This document shows positions 45,238-54,233 of a DNA stretch of 64,000 nt, one piece after another. Each line of letters begins with the position of its first letter. Position 1 is the stretch's first letter. A program made the translations under genes and the position numbers. This DNA is from Vishniacozyma victoriae (lineage: Eukaryota > Basidiomycota > Tremellomycetes > Tremellales > Bulleribasidiaceae): contig JADPYG010000004.1 of assembly GCA_017654735.1 (NCBI GenBank), positions 186,001 to 250,000 of the forward strand, written 5' to 3'. The notes below the pieces were generated by a model. It was given only the letters and a program-made list of their open reading frames with translations. It made no database searches and was not told the origin of the DNA.

Positions 45238-46037
45238 ATGAACCGCTCGACTCGCTTGCTGACGACATTGTCGAAGTCTAGCCCAATACTTAATACCCCC
45301 GCTTTCAAACCATTAGCAAGATCGGCGACAAATCTGGGATTGGGGTTGAACCGTATACCCCTCTCACTCTCGCTCTCTCGAAGATGCTACTCGGTCCAAA
45401 ACCCAACTGTCACCAATCCAACTTCTATCCCTACACAACAATCTTCCACTTCATCATCCTCATCAAGCTCTGGACCTAATGGATCAACGCCCGAACCCGA
45501 ACCAACGTCCGCCTACGCACGCTTTAAAGTCTTAGCTAAAAAATACGGATGGTACGCTTTCGGAATGTACTGGATCCTATCAACAATCGATTTCACCCTC
45601 TCCTACGCTGTTGTCCATGGAGTAGGAGCAGAACGTATAGAACCTCTCCTCGCTTCTTCACTCCGTCAATTCAGATTATGGCGTCATGGCGAGGAAGAAA
45701 CTGCACAACTTGAAGCTGAAGATGTGAAGCGTAGAGCGGAGGTTAAGAAGGAGACGGAAGGGAAAGGGGCGAAGTATTGGGGAAGTAGGATGATGTGGGC
45801 CGAGATTGCTATTGCCTATACTATTCACAAGACGTTACTTTTGCCTATTAGGGCTGGGTTGACGGCTGCTTGGACACCCAAGGTCGTCAAGTGGTTGAGA
45901 GCTAGGGGATGGGCTGGAAAGGTGAGCCGTTCATGAATGATTTTGGATGATAGCTGATGAAATAGGAAGGGACATCTAGGGCCATCGCCCATGCCCAGAG
46001 TAAACTCAAGCGGGGGGTCAAGGCGGATAAGGCCTAA
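45238..46037 (+). CDS. mitochondrial DUF1279/FAM210 protein (yeast Nat2-like)
   Basis: The ATG at 45238 opens an Arg/Ser/Leu-rich presequence (MNRSTRLLTTLSKSSPILNT..LSLSRRCYS) with a probable cleavage region near residue 50. A Ser-rich linker leads to the DUF1279 core ARFKVLAKKYGWYAFGMYWI, LSTIDFTLSYAVVHGVGAER. Then comes a charged coiled helix and a second hydrophobic helix (MMWAEIAIAYTIHKTLLLPI). One intron, about 45921-45966, joins RARGWAGK to EGTSRAIAHAQSKLKRG. The stop is TAA at 46035-46037. Yeast NAT2 carries this domain. The biochemical role is unsettled, so no symbol is given. Confidence 0.88.
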
Positions 46038-46286
46038 TCGTAATGTGTATAGACGACGCAGAGACATAGATGTTAGGCTGAGAGGGCAGAAGGAGGAGGC
46101 ATTAGAATGTGCGAAATGGAGATTCAGACACGACGGAGATGCATACGCCGCTATGGGCAATACGAACCCCCTCGACCGACATCCATGAACCAGCGCCACA
46201 TGTGCGACCTCCTTTCCTGTTATACACGAGTGCAGTTTCCTGATCTTGAACAATCTGATGCTTTCAGTACATGCCAAATCTCCTTT

Positions 46287-47210
46287 CTATCCCTCCCGGA
46301 CTTCTTCCCTCTGGCTTCGCAGTGGATCCGTAAGGGCAAGATAACGCTTTGTTTGAAGTGTGGTCGTTGTATAGTCTCGTGAGGCCCTATCTTCGATGAG
46401 GGTCTTGGGGTCTGCATAGCGATGACCCGGGATGATGTCGTCCCATTTCTTGGCTTGGCGAAAAGCAACGGTACGATTCCCCTCCACTGACAGTTCGAGT
46501 TCCTTCATCAAGCTGTTCGCAGTCTTCATCAGGAATTCGTCCACTCCCGCGCCTACCTTCTGCCTGGTTTCTGGGCTGGGCCTCCAAAATTCCAGGCAGG
46601 TGGATAATTGCACAGTGTCCATGATCTTCTTGACAGTCTGCATGACTGCTGCTCGATTTGAGGCTTTTGCCCAGTAATGTGACGCTTCCTCGACCTCCGG
46701 GAGAGCCAGCATGACTGAAATCCCAGTCTGATGATCAAAATGTACCAATACCGTGATGACGTCCTGTAGCCCTCTTGTGGGCTTGAAGGTGCACCACCTT
46801 TCGGATTTGGTGCCGTCCTCATAGTCCTCAGATGCCCATCGCCATCCGTCGGGATATGTGTCTCCAGCGTACGGATGACTCGGTGCCGGGACGGTCGCGG
46901 AAAAGCTTGATGGTTCTTCTGAGTCTGGTTTGAAGTTTGATTAGTGGGTTGGTAGGCTTCTTCGATGCTAGGTGTAGGGAGTACCGCTGCCGCTTCGGTG
47001 GTATAGACTCTTGATGGGGCAGCTGGGTAATATCCAGGGTAGGGACAGGAGCCTCCTGATTCATTATGATCGCTGCCTGTCGAGCGTCAGTCTTGGTTCA
47101 GTAATGTGAAGAGAATTCGATTCACCTTTTCCAATCTCACTCATAAGCATTTTTGCCATTTCATGATCTGCTGGATCGATACTGTCAAGAAGGCTTTTGA
47201 GTTGGTCCAT
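46287..47210 (-). CDS. orphan family B protein 4 (unknown function)
   Basis: Exon 1 is 47126-47210 (MDQLKSLLDSIDPADHEMAK to SEIGK, donor GTGAAT). A second exon follows from about 47078. A frame change near 46950-47000 needs one more intron, probably ending at CAG about 46940, which I could not place exactly. From there the frame is clear: SFSATVPAPSHPYAGD, GWRWASEDYEDGTKSERWCT, VITVLVHFDHQTGISVMLAL, VKKIMDTVQLSTCLEFW, VDEFLMKTANSLMKELELSV and a stop at 46287. It is the closest paralogue in this window of the gene at 40429-41327. Unlike that gene it has introns. Function is unknown. Confidence 0.68.
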
Positions 47211-47526
47211 GGTGAAGCAGTGTTGTGTGTGTGTGTGGTCTAATCGTTCCGGGGTTGTGTAGTCGTATAGAAGGCGATGATTCTACAGCCTGACTACAGG
47301 AGAGCCTCAGTATGAACCTTCCTTTAAGCGGTTTGAGCTTTGAAAGGGACCGGACCCCAATTCGAGCTCAGCTTTGCCAATAGCTATCCGTATGAGCCTA
47401 ATCCGACCGGATACCTGTCCTGAGGGGTAAATGCCAAACAAGATTTTCGATACATGACAAGAAATGCGCATCTAGACTACCTCACTTCCTCAGCCACTCC
47501 CTCGGTAATGACGATCGACGACCAGA
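47211..47526. other. intergenic region
   Basis: The promoter of orphan B4 and the 3' flank of RAC1. A short GT run lies at 47222-47238. No family A element is seen. Confidence 0.45.
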
Positions 47527-48864
47527 TCACAAGATCAAACACTGCTTCTTCTTCCTCTTTTGGTTTCCCTCGGATCGATGGGCTGGGACTAGGACCGCAC
47601 GGATAGCTTCATCGAATACGTTCTTGAGTCCCTTTTGCCTGTATTGTCAGCTTCATTCTGATCTCGTCGACATTTCGATCGAACCCTCCAATAGCCCTGG
47701 CTACCCTCTTTCATTTCCACTCCTGATCTCCCCATCCTGGTCGTTCTCGCGTTGTTTCCACTTTGACTCCGACCCCAGACCTAGAGACCTTCATTCCCTA
47801 ATTGCTCTCACTCCGCTACGCTCCGTTTGATCGACTTACGTTTTACTACTAGCCTCCAAATATTTAACAGCCCCAACCTCCCTAGCGCACCCAGCTCCAA
47901 TGGCATATGTAATAGGTTCAAATCTCCTCTCGCGTAATCGTTGGAGAGTTACTGGATCATCTCGTAGATCTAATTTTGTACCGATTAGGATAATTGGTGT
48001 GGAAGGAGCGTGGTGGGTTACTTCTGGGATCCACTGTTTGTCAGCGAGCGTCGAGCGGCGGTAGCCGCGATATGCGAGCGGTGATTGTATGACGATAGGA
48101 TTTATAGACGTGTGGATAGTCAGATTGGAGGATTACTTACTTTCTATACCGTTAGCTTTCGTCACTTGATGCATAGAGCGGACATACCGTTCTGATGTTC
48201 TCGAAACTTGGTGGTGAGACTACTGAGAAACAAACTAGGAAAACGTCCGTCTGGGGATATGAGAGAGGGCGCAGACGACTAGATTGTTAGCTCCAATCGA
48301 ACGATTTCTCGTGTCGGCCAGGCATCCCAAGGAGCTGGACGATCACCGGTCTTTCGCGAAGAAAGATACTGGCAATCCTCGGACCTGCCCTCATACGTGA
48401 TACTATATGGACTCACTCGTAATCTTCCTGTCCTGCTGTATCCCATAACCCTAGACTTATTGGTTTTCCATCGACCAGAACTGATGCGGAGTAATTGTCG
48501 AATACTGTTGGTACGTATCTAATGTTAGCGGCCCTTCACTCCCTTCGCCTTCCTCCATATCTCCTGACCAACGGCATATCAACTGCTCGAGCCCTCTCGC
48601 CATCCCTCAACACTCTTACCGTTCGCGTCAGGCGGGGAATGGTGAATAAAGGACTCACTCTCCCGGAAAAGCATTTGTAGTATACGAGATCAACAGGCAC
48701 GTCTACCGATCAGCCATACTGCCTTTCTGCATATTTACGCGTAGATAATACACACCTTTCCAACAGCACCATCACCAACTACCACGCCTTTTTCATCAGC
48801 TTCAAACTTAAATATTGAAGGAAGAGTATGTATACCCACATTTTATACTTTGCAGGTCCGACAT
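47527..48864 (-). CDS. RAC1: Rac-type small GTPase
   Basis: A membrane-anchored Rho-family switch for polarised growth and actin. The ATG at 48864 (MSDLQSIK) is spliced through a GTGGGT donor to [11 protein letters not shown] (P-loop), then [15 protein letters not shown]. The switch I exon is [20 protein letters not shown], and switch II is [20 protein letters not shown]. Then come [12 protein letters not shown], the specificity motif [20 protein letters not shown] and [18 protein letters not shown]. The polybasic tail NQKRKKKQ precedes the CAAX box CLIL, whose final Leu predicts geranylgeranylation. The stop is at 47527-47529. The [11 protein letters not shown] effector loop and insert sequence favour Rac over Cdc42. 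At least seven short introns are present. Confidence 0.94.
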
Positions 48865-49370
48865 CAGGGTCGCGTGTGTGTATGTTTTCTGTTTATTCTT
48901 ATTGTTCCGTTTGTCGTCTGCTATCTTCGAGGGGAGGGGGGGTCGAGATTGGAATAGTGAGGACGAGTCAAAGAGTGATCGTGTGGGAAGAAAGTGATGC
49001 TATCGTAAACAGTATATATCGTTGGTGGGGCTAGGTGGGGATCTAGGTGAAGTGTCAGCCACGGGAGAGGATTCAGGAACAACGTGATCGGGACTGGCTA
49101 CCACAAGGTTGGGAGCAGCAACACCCGTGAACCTATGCATCACCACATAATGCTTGCTCTCTCCTCTTTACCTTCGGTAACCTGTAGCCCTACATACCCA
49201 TGCCCCTCAGCTGGAGTACATGCATGCATGACTATCATACTGTACTGTAAATCCCATACACCCATTGGTCAACAAGTGCCACATATCCCAAATTCCGAAT
49301 TATCCGTAGCCTCCCTCCTCTACCCTCCTATGCTTGATATACCTCTAATAACCTATACTATCTACACACA
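48865..49370. other. divergent intergenic region RAC1 / complex I subunit
   Basis: 506 bp. It carries repeated TGCATG words near 49218-49230 and a run of CCTAT words near 49320-49360. No gene is seen. Confidence 0.45.
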
Positions 49371-50309
49371 ATGTCAATTAGACCTACACTACTACGTTCA
49401 CTTAACGCCCGTAAAGCTATCGCCGTCCGAAGCATTTCTTCGACTGGACCAAAGAGGGCTGGACATCAGGAATCGCACTCGGAGGATGATTCCACCCATA
49501 CCCACGAATGTACGTTTGCCCACCATAAGCTTTGGAGTATTACTGACCGAGTCTCTCTATCCGACCGACTACACATCATATTCGCTCAATCAATATACTC
49601 TACACGCACTCACTCCCTCGCTTCCCTCGGTCACCCGTTCACTAAAACAGCCTTCCTATCCCCACCATGGCGAAACACCTTAATCCTCATAACGGCCTCA
49701 ATCCTAATCTACCCCTACCTCCCATCCCCATCTAAACAATCTCTATCCCCCTCATTATCTCCAGAAGCACACGCATCAACCCCCAACTCGGAAACACCAC
49801 TTGTTACTCGATTACTAGCGAAATATACCCCTGACGCCAAGACTACATATGAGAGGAACGATAAGCATTTGGAATTGAGTGCTGAGAAGGCGGGCGAGAG
49901 GTTGTTGTTCCAGGAGGCGGAGAGGCCTAGGGTTCATAGGATGAGGTTTCCTAGGTGAGTCCGAGGTTCGAGGTACGGGCGAGGCGAGTTGCGAGGGCAG
50001 AGGACAGGATTCATACGGAGCTGTTACCGCGAGTCATGATGGAGCTGGAGTCAGAGGACAACTGGGACCTGTCGTACCATCAACGTGGGATCAGCGTGGA
50101 GAGGGCTGAGGTGGCTCTGTATATGGACAGGCTCAGGAGGCATTCGTCGAGCGTGGGAGAAAGGACAGCGGGAAGGGAGAGAATTAGAGACTGGGATAAA
50201 AGTGAATGGGAACTAAGCTGATAACAGCCACTTCGAACAAGCTTCCCCACATTGTCTACCTGTAGGAGGATCTGTCGACCTTTCCGATCTGCAGGTGAAG
50301 AGGGAGTAG
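49371..50309 (+). CDS. mitochondrial complex I 17.8-kDa-like accessory subunit
   Basis: The ATG at 49371 opens an Arg/Ser-rich presequence (MSIRPTLLRSLNARKAIAVR). One transmembrane helix follows LSPPWRNTLILITASILIYP. The C-terminal part is LLFQEAERPRVHRMRFP, joined across an intron at 49956-50227 to SHFEQASPHCLPVGGSVDLS and a stop at 50307-50309. The WRNT-helix and the AERP..R.R.P..F.Q.SP..-P.GS arrangement matches the fungal NADH:ubiquinone oxidoreductase 17.8-kDa subunit as I remember it. The part at 49509-49555 may be another short intron (GTACGT donor, TTACTGAC branch). The 272-nt last intron is unusually long for this window and GC/AG-rich. Confidence 0.72.
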
Positions 50310-50912
50310 GCAGGCACTGGAGTTGGACGATGGATTTTCGAGTCCGGGACGGTTAGGTAGTTCACATTACATGGTCATGCATGGTTTCACAGGATAGCTG
50401 ACTGAGTTTTGGAGGCCCCACCGCAAGAGCCGTTGATCGACTTCATTGACTGGGCCGCCATACTACTGATAAAGGTGATATCCTAATTAAATACACGTCA
50501 AATATAGGTGAAGAAGCCACTAGATGACTTGAGCGAAACGTCAAGTGCTACTACCCATTTAGGGGGAGCGGTTCAGCGATAGGAGCTGAGCTTGAACAAC
50601 GATCCTTTCAGTGTCGAACGAAGATGACCTTTCAGGTGGAGCGCGCAGATGTGAAATAGTCAAGTGGATCCTGGAAGGCGACCTTGCAGTGTTCCTTCCA
50701 TCTGAAGGGATGATGAACGGAAGCTGTCATGCAGCGGTCCGTTGATGCAAGGGCCTGGACACGGCCACTAGATGGCGAGGCTTCACCATCTAAAGGTCGC
50801 CCAGTTCGCCCCTTGTTCTTCTCTCCACCACATCGCTTCCCCACAGCTCAATCCACCCACGCTATCACCCCATAGCCAATACAGCGGTACCTCTATCGTA
50901 TCACACTGCAGA
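50310..50912. other. promoter region of orphan gene 8
   Basis: Holds the element at 50629-50645 and half-motifs ATCCTTTCAGTG (50602-50613) and CCATTTAGGGGGAGCG (50555-50570). No convincing ORF is seen before 50913. Confidence 0.5.
50629..50656 (+). promoter_or_regulatory. family A upstream element, copy at orphan gene 8
   Basis: CCTTTCAGGTGGAGCGC (50629-50645) followed by GATGTGAAA (50648-50656), the same order as seen in reverse complement at 10360-10415. It lies 268 bp upstream of the ATG at 50913. Confidence 0.55.
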
Positions 50913-51521
50913 ATGTCTGTCACCGCTGATCCCGATCCCCAGAAAACTGGTCTGTCTTACCTTTGTCGTACATACGACCATGAAGTAGACAAACCTGGAA
51001 CGACCTGGCACCCATTGGGACCAAACCAGGCCTGGCACGCTGAGATCGATGGGGAAGATGGTCCGTATGTCGCTTTTCAGCCTTCGGGCTCAGAAACGCC
51101 TACCATCGAGCAGGCACTGGAACTTGACTCACGGACCCCTTACAAGCTTCGTGTGCAAGATACTCGCAAATACAGTATTCGCACTCCCACTCAAGTCCGA
51201 AGCTTTGATCCACATGGCACTCTTGTCTTCATCACTGATGAGAAGGTCAATGTACACTACGAGGAGAGGATACCCAAGAATCTCACTCAAATCAGCTCAA
51301 CTGCTCCACCAGCTACCTGTGACGACTCAATTGCGCCGCCTGTCATCTCTGACCGCTCAATTGCCACGCCTGTCACCCGTGATGGCTCACTTGACCAGCC
51401 CGCCCCCCTGGGCTCAGCCGCCGCAAATATCTCCCTTCCTTCCTCAAATGTTCCGGATCTCGTGACTGAAATGGAAAGGAAGAGGGGGCGGCAGAAAGGG
51501 AAGGGGCGGAAATTCTTCTGA
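50913..51521 (+). CDS. orphan family A protein 8 (unknown function)
   Basis: A protein of about 202 residues, ATG at 50913 (MSVTADPDPQKTGLSYLCRT); an earlier in-frame ATG at 50772 lies in what looks like leader. It is intronless. The core has GTTWHPLGPNQAWHAEIDGE, TPYKLRVQDTRKYSIRTPTQ, then SFDPHGTLVFITDEK, which fits the family pattern. A degenerate 9-13-residue repeat follows (CDDSIAPPV, SDRSIATPV, RDGSLDQPA). The C-terminus is strongly basic (KRGRQKGKGRKFF), possibly a nuclear or RNA-binding tail. No known domain is recognised. Confidence 0.7.
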   Translation: MSVTADPDPQKTGLSYLCRTYDHEVDKPGTTWHPLGPNQAWHAEIDGEDGPYVAFQPSGSETPTIEQALELDSRTPYKLRVQDTRKYSIRTPTQVRSFDPHGTLVFITDEKVNVHYEERIPKNLTQISSTAPPATCDDSIAPPVISDRSIATPVTRDGSLDQPAPLGSAAANISLPSSNVPDLVTEMERKRGRQKGKGRKFF

Positions 51522-52305
51522 CTACTCCTGAAAGAGCTTTGCATTACACGCACCATGTTCATATTTAAAGAAGACGATTGAGACGGCGACGGGATGAATG
51601 AGATCCTAAAGGATACTTGGGTCCACTGCTTGATATCACTGATCATCTCTGACGGCACCCGCTCAACATGAGGCAGTCCAACTCCCCAATGCCTCGTGCT
51701 TCCTTTTGACTGACTACGGCCGAGGCGACAAACTTTCCTCCGATTGACTGGAGAAGCGGTGCAGTTTGATCGACTGAGATTAGCTCAAGGCGGTAAGTGT
51801 TTGAGGTGGAGATCCGTTCAGGTGGAGCGCCTTGGACCTCCCTCCTTGACATGACTCTAAATAGTCAAATCGAATCCCTTGACTGCAACTTTTTGGGTGG
51901 AGCAGCATATGTGAAAATGCAAAAGTCAATCCGTTGATAAATTTTCCGTTGGTCCTTTCACGAATTTACGATTGGGAGCCGACAGTCAGTGGGTAGGGTC
52001 AGCTCCAGGTAGTAGTGAGACGTTACCTCTTCTGTCCAGAACCCAACCGTTCACCGTTACGGCGAATTTGCCCTTTCAGGTGGATTAAATGAAAAATACA
52101 AGTGAGCCATCCATTCAATATAGTCTTCCAGTTGTCCTTTCAATAGCTACACTGCAAAGACTTCAGCGAGTAGCAAGAGGGTACATAAACTTTGGGCCTG
52201 GCCCCGTCGGCTTCGCTTTACTCTTTATCAAAAACATCTTTTCAAGACTCTACCTTCAGCATCATCACTTTACAGATCATTTGTAGGAGCCAATCATACC
52301 ACGTA
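51522..52305. other. promoter region of orphan gene 9
   Basis: 784 bp with three copies of the upstream element and their flanking half-motifs. The ORFs here look non-coding. Confidence 0.5.
51812..52140 (+). promoter_or_regulatory. family A upstream elements, three copies at orphan gene 9
   Basis: The copies are ATCCGTTCAGGTGGAGCGC (51812-51830), GGGTGGAGC then ATGTGAAAA (51895-51918), and CCTTTCAGGTGGATTAAATG (52072-52091) followed by ATCCATTCA (52109-52117) and TCCTTTCA (about 52135-52142). They lie 494, 411 and 234 bp before the ATG at 52306, all in gene orientation. Confidence 0.55.
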
Positions 52306-52818
52306 ATGTCCAGCATCTCTACCGTAAACCCCCCTTACGTCCGTGGGCTCTACCCAGACGAAGACGACCCAGAGGGGACACTTTCCCTGATTCCAAATCA
52401 CATGTACAAGGTCGGTCATGATCGCCACAAGGATTTGACATTGTTTTCAAGTCCCGCCAAGGACAATACGCCTTCTTTCGCAGAAGCGAGCCAGCTCGAC
52501 CAAAACCTGGAGGCGATGCGTTTTGAGGCTCAAGGTACCGTGTTCACCCTTGTCACTGAAGATGGCGAGAAACCTCTCCAGTTGGGGTCCCATTTTGTGA
52601 CTGATGCCAACAACAAAGTGTTGTGGCCCAATCCGGAATGTCCGCCTTACAATTCGGAAGCTGCCCCTTGCAGCTTGAATTCCAAGTCTTGCAAGCTGGA
52701 TCCTTCACTTTTCTTGTCTCCCAGCGGGGGACAAACACTGCTCGAGGAGATGAGGATCAAAAGGGGGATGGTTGGGCCAAAACAGGGAAAGCAGAACCTG
52801 CCACGGGAGATAAACTAG
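52306..52818 (+). CDS. orphan family A protein 9 (unknown function)
   Basis: A 170-residue intronless protein from the ATG at 52306 (MSSISTVNPPYVRGLYPDED). Middle blocks are GTLSLIPNHMYKVGHDRHKD and MRFEAQGTVFTLVTEDGEKP, then LGSHFVTDANNKVLWPNPEC. The second pair fits the family A pattern of R.E..G..F.L...G....L...F.TD..G..L..P. The C-terminus is basic (RIKRGMVGPKQGKQNLPREI), as in orphan gene 8, which lies immediately upstream in the same orientation. The pair may be an old tandem duplication. No known domain is recognised. Confidence 0.7.
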   Translation: MSSISTVNPPYVRGLYPDEDDPEGTLSLIPNHMYKVGHDRHKDLTLFSSPAKDNTPSFAEASQLDQNLEAMRFEAQGTVFTLVTEDGEKPLQLGSHFVTDANNKVLWPNPECPPYNSEAAPCSLNSKSCKLDPSLFLSPSGGQTLLEEMRIKRGMVGPKQGKQNLPREIN

Positions 52819-53426
52819 CTATAAATCACAAGTGTAATGTTTGTGCATTGGGATAGTAGAGATATTGAGGGATGTAACGAGGCGAATAAAAACCCAAATG
52901 ACTGTTTGGTTCATGACTGGCTCATGAGGCCTGCAATGCTTCTGATCAAAGATTAAATGCGGGATAAAACAAGATGACACGGCGTTCTTGCAGCCTTCAA
53001 GTCAAATCGGCTCAAATGCCCCTTGATTTGCAAGGCGGTGTGATACCATGTATGAGTACGAGGCCCTCATGGCTTTTGCTCACAGCGACAAATTCTGACA
53101 TCGCACTACTCCCCAGCAGGATGTTCCTACATACTAAGACCAATCCTTACACTGCAGGGTGAGTCTCGAAAATAACATGGGACTTTCCTTCCAGGTCAAG
53201 CCCAACAAGTGAAACATAAAAAGTCCTTTCTCCTCCTTTGTCCTGTGCTCCTTTCTTTGACGTTGTTGGGAAAAGGTTTCGGGGTGAGAGTCCAAAGAGG
53301 ACGAGATACAAGTGCTAGCAATTTCCTATTCTCTCCTTCTTCCACACTAACGCCCATTCAGCGCAGCTCCACTTACACCCTCAAGACCACCACATCACAT
53401 ATACCTATTCCCACTCACACCGTCCA
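52819..53426. other. promoter region of orphan gene 10
   Basis: Contains a weak relative of the family element, CCTTCCAGGT (53187-53196) followed by GTGAAA (53209-53214) and TCCTTTC (53224-53230). It ends in a C/T/A-rich leader. No gene is seen. Confidence 0.45.
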
Positions 53427-53913
53427 ATGACTTCTCCATCCGAGCCACCCATTTCAAAGCTCCGTTGGGACTGGACTGACGATGAAGGCGAGCCTCATCA
53501 TTATACTCGCATCCTCAATCCCAATGAGATCTCAAAAATCGACCGACACACAGAGTGGTTCGGCCTCAAAAGATTTTTGGAGCATCTGCCGCACCCCCTG
53601 CGAGAATCCTTCATTGAGGGCAGCGAGCCAACTCAACTCCGAAAATTCTCCCTGTATGAAGGTCAGAAATGTCACCCGTCTCAGTCTTGTTCATGGTGGA
53701 GAAGAGACAGTTCTTGATACTCCTTGTATTTTCTTCACAGACGACAAAGGCCAATTGATATCTCAGGTCAAAGATCAACTGCCTGTCACCTATGGCGGCT
53801 CTGGGGTGTACACATCTGACGGTGGTGAGGAGCATGAAAACACGATCCAGGAGCAGAAGACGATCAGGGCTAGAGAAAGTGATGATGGAGGATCAGCAGC
53901 TGGACAAGTATGA
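53427..53913 (+). pseudogene. orphan family A protein 10, apparently frameshifted
   Basis: The ATG at 53427 (MTSPSEPPISKLRWDWTDDE) leads through GEPHHYTRILNPNEISKIDR to a stop at 53715-53717. From about 53660 the coding pattern continues in the next frame: TRLSLVHGGEETVLDTPCIF, FTDDKGQLISQVKDQLPVTY, to a stop at 53913. The second part matches the family's second-half pattern seen in genes 8 and 9 (F.TD..G.L). The overlap 53650-53690 has no plausible intron: the only GT...AG options are 23-31 nt. A one-base indel, a sequence error or programmed frameshifting are the options. No known domain is recognised. Confidence 0.58.
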
Positions 53914-54233
53914 GTGGCGAAATTTTCGACATCTACAGTAGAGTAGAGTACAGTACAACAACATCACGTCCCTTTTTTACATTTCACAACATCCATGTAT
54001 CGTTTCATCTGAAAACACTTGGCCACACCAGTCCGGATTAGCAGAGTCCACATAAGCTTGCGTTGAGGCTCTATGACCTCTTGAGGTGCGCTGACTTCGG
54101 ATACTAGCAAGCACGAGAGTATGCATAATGAGATTTGTGAGTACAACAAATACGAACGTTCCTCATACCCTTCCTTTTGTCCTCACGGATCGTCTATCGT
54201 CTCGCTCCAGGTCGCTGTACCGGTACACCAAGA
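53914..54233. other. convergent intergenic region
   Basis: The 3' flanks of orphan gene 10 and the AVT transporter, with a short GTAGAGTAGAGTACAGTAC repeat at 53938-53956. Nothing else is seen. Confidence 0.4.

Noticed and set aside
49955..50221. Plus-strand ORF of 88 codons rich in R and E
   Set aside because: It lies wholly inside the last intron of the complex I subunit gene; the flanking exons join cleanly at 49955/50228.
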